From the NCBI RefSeq assembly GCF_014681765.1, contig NZ_CP061499.1, positions 1 to 55,166 on the forward strand: a DNA stretch of 55,166 nucleotides, given 5' to 3'. The notes under the pieces are model-generated. The model had not been told where the DNA came from and searched no databases. It was given only the letters and a program-made list of their open reading frames with translations. This DNA comes from Roseicitreum antarcticum (GTDB lineage: Bacteria; Pseudomonadota; Alphaproteobacteria; Rhodobacterales; Rhodobacteraceae). How positions within the stretch are numbered: position 1 is the stretch's first letter; each line of letters opens with the position of its first letter. Shown piece by piece: positions 49,338 to 55,166 of the stretch. A program made the position numbers and the translations under genes.

Positions 49338-52300
49338 TCAACATCCTCCGCGTGCATGTAGTCCCGTCACAGGACAACGTGCAAGCAAACGATCCAGTAT
49401 TGCGATACCGCTTGGATCAACCGGGCAGAAGAGCCGCAACTTCCAGGCGATGATTTCCGCGAAGAAGCCATCTGCCTTGAGCCGGTCCTTGGCGGCGCCC
49501 AAAAACCCGGAGAGCTCGATCCGGTTCACACCCATGATGCGCGAGCGGTGGAGTTCCATCCCCTCGGCCAGCCGCACGACGGTCTTGCCCTCCAGAACGA
49601 GGGCATGGACCTGCGCCGCCGTGAGTTGCGGCGCGTCTGCAGCTAGCGTGGTCGCGACCCAGGCGGGCGAGACCCGGCGGCCGATGATGCGTTGGCCGTC
49701 ATCGGTCTGGAGCCGGTAGACGCGGGTTTCATCCTGGGGGAGCTGCTTCCAGATCGGCAGCAGAAGACCCGCCACGATGTGCAGCGTGGACTCACTGAAC
49801 TCCGGCACCTCGGCCAGTTCCGCAGTCCAGGCGGCGGTGAAGGCAGCGCGGTCGGCTTCCAGCCAGTGCGTGTCCTCCATGCTTTTGGTCGGGACCGTGC
49901 TGGCCTCGGTCGGGCGGATCAGGCGCAGACGCGGCTCGATGGTGCCATCATCCAGCATCAGGCTGGTGGCGGGCACCTGCACAGCTGCGCGGTTTGAGCG
50001 GCTATTGACCAGCAGGCGCGCTTTGGGATCTTCCAGCCAATCCAGCGCATCTGCCAGCGACAGCGGCGTGTTGCGCTGCTTTTGCGCGATGCTCAGCAGC
50101 TGGGTTTCCGCACCCGAGCCGGGATGGGTGTAGATGACGCGGGCATCCGTGACACGGAAGCTCTCTGCGCGCAGCGTCTCCAGCCCGAGGTCATAGACCC
50201 CGGCGGCAATGGCGCCCTCGATGCGCTGCGCAAGAAGCTCTTCGAAAGCGGTGAACAGCACGCCCTGCATATCGATCGTCAACGCCAGCAGGCGATTGAG
50301 GAAGGTGGTGATGGGGGGCAGGTTGTCCTTCAGGCCGTTGTCATCGGTCAGGCTGAGAGCCGTCGCGTCCTCGAAGGCTCCGAGCGAACAGCCCACCACA
50401 TCGCCGCGATAGATGCGGCGGTAAAGCTGGCGCAGGGCGTCGCGGGCATAGGGGGACTCGAGATTGTCCTCGGGCCGGAACAGCCCCTGCCCGCCGGTCT
50501 GGCGTTGGCCGCGCGTGATAGCACCCAGCGTGTCGAGGCGGCGCGCGATGGTCGACAGGAACCGCTTTTCTGCCTTCACGTCGGTGGCCACCGGCCGGAA
50601 GAGCGGCGGTTGCGCCTGATTGGTACGGTTGGTGCGGCCCAAGCCCTGGATTGCCGCGTCTGCTTTCCAGCCCGGCTCGAGAAGGTAATGGACCCGCAGG
50701 CGCTGGTTTTTCGCGCCGAGATCGGAGTGGTAACTACGGCCCGTGCCGCCCGCATCCGAGAAGATCAAGATGCGCTTCTGGTCATCCATGAAGGCGGCAG
50801 TTTCCGAGAGGTTGGCCGATCCGGCACGGCTTTCCACGACAAGCCGCGCAGCAGGACCGTCGCCCTTACGCACGATGCGCCGCGAGCGGCCGGTCACTTC
50901 GGCGACGATGTCCGTGCCAAAGCGCTGCACGATCTGGTCGAGCGCGCCGGGAACGGGCGGTAATGAGGCCAGATGCTCGATCAGCGCATCGCGGCGGCGC
51001 ACCGCCTCGCGGCATTCCACGGGCTGGCCATCGCGCGTGACAGGTCGGGACGACAGATTGCCCTCGCTGTCGGTGAATGGCTCAAACAGCTGAACCGGGA
51101 AGGAATGGGCGAGGTAGTCCAGGCAGGCCTCACGCGGCGTGATGTCCACGCGCACATCGTTCCATTCATCGGTAGGGATGTTTGACAGGCGCCGTTCCAT
51201 GAGCGCTTCGCCGGTCGAGACAATCTGGATGACCGACGCATGGCCTGCCGCCAGGTCGGCGTCGATGGCGGCGATCAGGGTGGGGGTTTTCATGGAAGTG
51301 AGGAGATGACCGAAGAAGCGCTGCTTGGCGCTCTCGAAGGCCGAGCGCGCGGCGGACTTGGCCTGACGGTTCAGCGTGCCGCTGTCACCAGTGATATTAG
51401 CAGCTTCCATCGCTGCGGCGAGGTTGTTGTGGATGATGGCGAAGGCCCCGGCATAGGCATCATAGATGCCGCGCTGCTCGGGGCTGAGTGCGTGAACCAG
51501 CATCTCGTATTCGACACCGTCATAGGACAGCGATCGGGCCGTATAGAGGCCGAGGGACCGCAGATCGCGGGCAAGGACTTCCATGGCAGCGACACCGCCC
51601 GCCTCAATCGCTTCGACAAACTCGGCGCGGGTTGCGAAGGGGAAATCCTCGCCACCCCAGAGGCCAAGGCGTTGCGCGTAGGCCAGATTGTGCACCGAAG
51701 TGGCACCCGTGGCCGAGACATAGATGATGCGGGCATTCGGCAGTTTATGCTGAAGGCGCAGGCCTGCCCTGCCCTGCTGCGAGGCGGTGACATCGCCGCG
51801 CTCGCCCTTGGACCCGGCGGCATTGGCCATGGCATGGCTTTCGTCAAACAGGATCACCCCGTCGAAATCCGCACCAAGCCAGTCGACGATCTGGTCGACG
51901 CGAGATTTCTTGGCCCCACGTTCTTCCGAGCGCAGCGTCGCATAGGTGGTGAAGAGGATGCCCTCAGTCAGCGGGATGTCGCGGCCTTGGGCAAATCGTG
52001 AGAGCGGCGTGACCAGCAGCCGCTCCTGCCCCAAGGCAGACCAGTCCCGCTGCGCATCCTCCAGAAGCTTGTCGCTCTTGGAAATCCAGAGTGCCTTGCG
52101 CCGGCCTTGCGCCCAGTTGTCGAGCACGATCCCGGCCGACTGGCGGCCCTTTCCCGCGCCGGTACCATCGCCGAGGAAAAAGCCACGGCGGAAGCGGATG
52201 GCGTCCGCCGCATTGTGCGGCGCTCCCGAGACCATGTCGCCGGTTTCATCGACGCACCACAACCCCGCAAGATGCGCGGAATGCGCTTCGCCCGCGTAGA

Positions 52301-53717
52301 TCACGGTCTCGAGCTGCGCGTCCGACAGAAGCCCGTCGCGCAGAATGACGGCGGGCAGCTTGGGGCGGAAGCTGGGTTTGGGAGGCGCAACGGACGCCAT
52401 AGCAGCCGATTGCACCAGCTTCGTCGGGTGCGATTCCGCCCCGGGGATGTCGATCGCCTGCAAGCGGAAGGTTTCATAGATTGCATCCGACAAGCGCGCG
52501 GTATTGGCCTCCTCAGTCACATCTCGCAGCGTGTAGGCCAGATCTTCGGCCTCGATTTGTGCACTGGACTGGTGCGGCTGGGCCGCAGGGGTCGTGCGCG
52601 ATGTGCTGATGGCAGCGCGCGTGGCGCGGGCAGGATTTCCCGAGAAGGGCGAGGTGGGGCGCTTTACTGTCGCTGTGTCAGGGTCCAGCGCAAGGCGCGG
52701 GGGGACACTGGCTGAAATCTGTGACAACAAAGCGGAGACATCGGGCGATATCGGGCGCGCCAGTTCGGCGGTGATGCCGCACGCCTCACCGCCCCGGCAT
52801 TTGTCGAAGACCGACAGGCGGGTTTCAAAACTGGTGCCGTGCTTAGCGAAGGCGGCACCGGACACAGCGCCCGTGAAAACCAGATGCGCGGACTCGGTCA
52901 GGCGGGTGAAAGTGTCAGCCCAAGCGGGGGCGTCGGGCGCGAAGCTGGCACCCGTGATGGCGACGAGCCGCCCACCGGGGGCCAGGCGAGCAAGCGCCGA
53001 GCGCAAATGCCGCGCTGTCGCCTCGGTGCTGCGGGTATCGACATTGGCCACAGCCGAAAACGGTGGGTTCATCAGGACGACGCTCGGGCGCAAGCCCGCG
53101 TCGAGATGATCGTCGATCTGCGCCGCGTCAAAGCAGGTGACGGGACGACCCGGAAAGAGGAGGCGCAGAAGGTCGGCGCGGGTGTCGGCCAGTTCATTGA
53201 GCATCAGGCTGCCGCCCGCGATTTCCGCGAGGATCGCCAGAAGGCCTGTTCCGGCCGATGGCTCCAGCACCAGATCGCGCGCGGTGATCTGTGCGGCAGC
53301 AAGCGCCGCCAGCCCCATGGGCAGCGGTGTGCTGAATTGCTGGAACCGCTCCATCTCCTCCGAGCGCCGGGTATGCGTGGGCAAGAGGCCCGCCACCTTG
53401 GCAAGGATCGGCAGCAAGGCGGCGGGCGAGCCAGCCCGAGCGAGCAACGCGCGGCCGAATTTCCGCAGGAAGAGGACAAGCGCCACCTCGCCCGCCTCAT
53501 AGGCGAGCTTCCAGTCCCAGGCGCCCTCCGCATCGGAGCCGCCAAAGGCGCGCTCCATCTCAACGCGCAGGCGCAGCGCGTCGATCTGGAATCCCTGCAC
53601 CAGATCGGGCTGCAGCGCCTCGGCCACGCTCAAGATCGCAGCGGCCGTATCAGGGGACGGGATGGGGACAACAGGCGCAAGCGCGCGCTCGGGCGCAAAA
53701 GGGGTGTGATGGGTCAT
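49338..53717 (-). CDS. Strawberry-notch-type helicase with methyltransferase domain
   Basis: This very large protein (1459 residues) combines an N-terminal methyltransferase fold and a strawberry-notch-like helicase. The methyltransferase fold has LVLEPSAGTGLLAILAEIAG (motif I, 149-168) and VVLMNPPFSAV (motif IV, 213-223), typical of adenine methyltransferases. The helicase has GDGTGAGKGRQSAGIVLDN (P-loop, about 535), GVILFDESHAMANAAG (DEAH-like DESH) and FSDAGGTGRSYHSDLGAKNQ. Such proteins are common on alphaproteobacterial plasmids and phages; they are thought to alter DNA or protect it from host restriction, though the substrate is unknown. It is followed by the toprim gene and preceded by a structured leader (53742-53787). 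Confidence 0.88.
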   Translation of the reverse strand: MTHHTPFAPERALAPVVPIPSPDTAAAILSVAEALQPDLVQGFQIDALRLRVEMERAFGGSDAEGAWDWKLAYEAGEVALVLFLRKFGRALLARAGSPAALLPILAKVAGLLPTHTRRSEEMERFQQFSTPLPMGLAALAAAQITARDLVLEPSAGTGLLAILAEIAGGSLMLNELADTRADLLRLLFPGRPVTCFDAAQIDDHLDAGLRPSVVLMNPPFSAVANVDTRSTEATARHLRSALARLAPGGRLVAITGASFAPDAPAWADTFTRLTESAHLVFTGAVSGAAFAKHGTSFETRLSVFDKCRGGEACGITAELARPISPDVSALLSQISASVPPRLALDPDTATVKRPTSPFSGNPARATRAAISTSRTTPAAQPHQSSAQIEAEDLAYTLRDVTEEANTARLSDAIYETFRLQAIDIPGAESHPTKLVQSAAMASVAPPKPSFRPKLPAVILRDGLLSDAQLETVIYAGEAHSAHLAGLWCVDETGDMVSGAPHNAADAIRFRRGFFLGDGTGAGKGRQSAGIVLDNWAQGRRKALWISKSDKLLEDAQRDWSALGQERLLVTPLSRFAQGRDIPLTEGILFTTYATLRSEERGAKKSRVDQIVDWLGADFDGVILFDESHAMANAAGSKGERGDVTASQQGRAGLRLQHKLPNARIIYVSATGATSVHNLAYAQRLGLWGGEDFPFATRAEFVEAIEAGGVAAMEVLARDLRSLGLYTARSLSYDGVEYEMLVHALSPEQRGIYDAYAGAFAIIHNNLAAAMEAANITGDSGTLNRQAKSAARSAFESAKQRFFGHLLTSMKTPTLIAAIDADLAAGHASVIQIVSTGEALMERRLSNIPTDEWNDVRVDITPREACLDYLAHSFPVQLFEPFTDSEGNLSSRPVTRDGQPVECREAVRRRDALIEHLASLPPVPGALDQIVQRFGTDIVAEVTGRSRRIVRKGDGPAARLVVESRAGSANLSETAAFMDDQKRILIFSDAGGTGRSYHSDLGAKNQRLRVHYLLEPGWKADAAIQGLGRTNRTNQAQPPLFRPVATDVKAEKRFLSTIARRLDTLGAITRGQRQTGGQGLFRPEDNLESPYARDALRQLYRRIYRGDVVGCSLGAFEDATALSLTDDNGLKDNLPPITTFLNRLLALTIDMQGVLFTAFEELLAQRIEGAIAAGVYDLGLETLRAESFRVTDARVIYTHPGSGAETQLLSIAQKQRNTPLSLADALDWLEDPKARLLVNSRSNRAAVQVPATSLMLDDGTIEPRLRLIRPTEASTVPTKSMEDTHWLEADRAAFTAAWTAELAEVPEFSESTLHIVAGLLLPIWKQLPQDETRVYRLQTDDGQRIIGRRVSPAWVATTLAADAPQLTAAQVHALVLEGKTVVRLAEGMELHRSRIMGVNRIELSGFLGAAKDRLKADGFFAEIIAWKLRLFCPVDPSGIAILDRLLARCPVTGLHARGGC

Positions 53718-53741
53718 CGGGAAACTCCGGAATGAGGGACA

Positions 53742-53787
53742 GGATCAGGCCAGGACACCCTCTTTCGGGCACCCTCAGGCCTGACCC
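53742..53787 (-). promoter_or_regulatory. Structured leader of the strawberry-notch gene
   Basis: Ten-base arms GGATCAGGCC (53742-53751) and GGCCTGACCC (53778-53787) pair with one G-U. The enclosed 26 bases contain a smaller CCC/GGG hairpin around GAAAGA. It ends about 25 bases before the ATG. It may be a third leader type, related to the weak hairpin before the DUF6878 gene. Confidence 0.55.
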
Positions 53788-53893
53788 TCCCCGGCCCTCC
53801 TCTTCCTCTCAAAACCCATGATTTCCACAGGCGGCTTGCTTTTGTTCCTGTTATGTTCTATTCTGAAAGCCAAGCTATGAAGGGGGATCCCCG

Positions 53894-54187
53894 ATGGAAA
53901 GCACCACTTACGCCCTGCCCGCCACGCCAAAGCAAATCGCCTATGCGCGGTCGCTGGCCCTGCGCAACCAGACGCTTCTGCCATGGGAGGTTCAGCAAGA
54001 TCGGCGCTCCTTGAGCGCCTGGATCGACGCACAGGCCAAGATGAACCCGGGCACGCAGGACAGCCGCCCGACATCAAAGCAGGTCGCCTTCGCGGAACGC
54101 CTCGCCCGCATCAAACGCCGCGCCGTGCCGGATGAGTGTTTCCGCGATAAGGGGCTGATGTCGAAGTGGATAGACGGGAACAAGTGA
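53894..54187 (+). CDS. Small protein of two tandem repeats
   Basis: This 97-residue protein is built from two similar units. Unit 1 reads ATPKQIAYARSLALRNQTLL and later RRSLSAWIDAQ; unit 2 reads PTSKQVAFAERLARIKRRAV and later KGLMSKWIDGN. Shared features are TxKQ-(I/V)-A-(Y/F)-A-x2-LA in the first helix and a closing L-S-x-W-I-D. This resembles the short helix-turn-helix repeat found at the ends of some recombinases and topoisomerases, but the protein stands alone. It is divergent from the strawberry-notch gene. GGGGATCCCCG lies just before the ATG. Confidence 0.75.
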   Translation: MESTTYALPATPKQIAYARSLALRNQTLLPWEVQQDRRSLSAWIDAQAKMNPGTQDSRPTSKQVAFAERLARIKRRAVPDECFRDKGLMSKWIDGNK

Positions 54188-54213
54188 TCCCGAAACAGCG
54201 AAACAGCGTTCCT

Positions 54214-54927
54214 TCAGAAGACGATCCAGATTGTCTCGGTGCGCTTGCCTGCCGTGCAATCCTTCCGAAACCGCGTTCCTTCAACGGTGAAAAATGACCG
54301 CTTATCGGTGATGTTCATGCTTGTCCGACAGACCTGTATGCGTGTGATCTGGCCCTTGTGCGAGTAAACTAGGATGTCACCTAAGGCGATGCCGAGAATG
54401 GAGCAGCACAAATCGGCTCGTTCAGCCTCGATCTCTTCACCCCGACGCTCGATCTCGTCAGACAGTCGGTCCCATGGCTCAACGCGACATCGACATCTCC
54501 AGTCTTGACCCAGGCGAGGTAGCGATTCTGGATGAGGAGCAGCAGCTGTGTGGCGATTTCGGGAGGCAAGTCCCTGATCTGGTTGGACACGACCTTTGTG
54601 GTACCAAGGTCGCCCCCCTTTGCCACGAACTCCAGAAGCGCCTGATCGACGAACTTTCGCTGAGTTGGCGACAGGCCGACGGCTCCCGGACGCGGTCGCA
54701 CGAGGACTTTCCGGCGCTCCTCGATTTCATCGCGAAATGCACGAAGCGGAGGACGTGGTGTCGCTTGGCCTGCTTCTACGCGCCCAGTATCCTCGGGGAG
54801 GCTTCGGCACTTGAAGGCGCGCGCAAAGCTTGGCAACGGCAACGTCCGAGATGCCCATATCTCGCGCGACCTCCACGGTCGGCTTCTCCCAAATGAGCGC
54901 AAAAAGCTCCTCGCGCGATATGTCCAT
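54214..54927 (-). pseudogene. Plasmid HTH protein with two frameshifts
   Basis: Three frames join into one sensible protein of about 238 codons. First, DISREELFALIWEKPTVEVA and MGISDVAVAKLCARLQVPKP end at RGYWAR. A one-base gap near 54777 follows, then VEAGQATPRPPLRAFRDEIE and PTQRKFVDQALLEFVAKGGD to LAWVKTGDVDVA. A second shift near 54475 is followed by PWDRLSDEIERRGEEIEAER and ALGDILVYSHKGQITRIQVC to a stop at 54214. The N-terminus is an HTH motif seen in plasmid proteins. Either it is decayed or the assembly has errors here. Confidence 0.7.
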
Positions 54928-55166
54928 TCCAAGTATCCAGCAACCACAGGCTCTTGTTCCAATAGAGCTTTTCGAGTTCATAGGCCATGGCTTCGCCCTG
55001 CCCACGGCAAGTCGTCGCACAAAGCGGATGACGATGTCGACAGGATCACGTGAGAGGGCCGATCAACGCGGACAGTGCTGGGAACATGTCATGGAGCAAC
55101 CGTTCGGCCACATCACCGATTGGCATAACCACTGCACCTGCCAATCTGTGGTAATGCTATTCAAGA
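54928..55166. other. End of window, no gene supported
   Basis: This stretch holds the region upstream of the frameshifted gene. A minus-strand 26-codon frame reads MPIGDVAERLLHDMFPALSA but has no support. The window ends without a recognisable repeat that would show circular closure. Confidence 0.4.

Noticed and set aside
50082-53735. Long plus-strand frames opposite the strawberry-notch gene
   Set aside because: Antisense shadows of a strongly supported gene; no recognisable domain or start signal.
1-55166. CRISPR arrays, tRNA or rRNA genes, conjugation or relaxase genes
   Set aside because: No regularly spaced direct repeats, tRNA-like cloverleafs, rRNA sequence or relaxase/VirB/TraG motifs were seen anywhere in the window.

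Overview
The window looks like most of a low-copy accessory plasmid from an alphaproteobacterium of the Rhodobacterales (Paracoccus/Roseobacter type). The reasons are a complete repABC replication and partition module with palindromic parS-like sites, the high-GC codon use, and a long set of plasmid genes typical of that order (DUF932, DUF6878, DUF6915, DUF2493, WGR, a large ParB-like protein, and a strawberry-notch methyltransferase/helicase). No relaxase, coupling protein or type IV secretion gene is visible, so any transfer function lies outside the window.

Layout. 1-1156: a mobile mystery protein A/B pair (XRE-like HTH plus Fic domain). 1160-5537: minus-strand plasmid accessory genes, several behind structured 5' leaders. 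5661-6698: a lone PD-(D/E)XK nuclease-like protein. 6872-7276: ssb. 7707-8027: a dead H-NS gene. 8313-9973: a candidate toxin-antitoxin pair with its own promoter inside an inverted repeat. 10419-13718: small plasmid genes and a ParB-like gene. 13812-17293: the repABC module with parS sites and a likely counter-transcribed RNA. 17521-18405: a serine recombinase. 19122-20975: a deleted IS110-type relic and an intact IS1111-type element. 21243-22703: a stranded O-antigen ligase-like gene.

22824-30803 is an IS66 pair in inverted orientation. It flanks a small cargo: a DUF4258-like gene, a small acidic membrane protein, a zf-TFIIB protein, a Bax inhibitor-1 protein and an ExoD relic. The left copy is truncated and full of short indels. 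The right copy has complete ends, but one frameshift in tnpC, and it separates two truncated genes (exoD and a fic gene).

31222-46482 is the centrepiece: a complete type 3 BREX phage-defence operon, all on the minus strand. The order is WYL regulator - brxF - brxC - AlbA_2/HTH protein - pglX - brxHII - pglZ - brxA. Almost every junction is a 4-base stop/start overlap. The AlbA_2 (Schlafen-type) gene is not part of the standard BREX-3 set and is built into the operon between brxC and pglX.

46657-54927 returns to plasmid accessory genes (WGR, DUF2493, toprim, strawberry notch) with a large perfect cruciform at 48057-48135, then a two-repeat protein and a frameshifted gene. The most interesting new signals are the AlbA_2 insertion in the BREX operon, three copies of one structured leader with compensatory changes (4007, 5553 and 13733), the 79-base cruciform, and the promoter/operator-controlled pair at 8313-9973.
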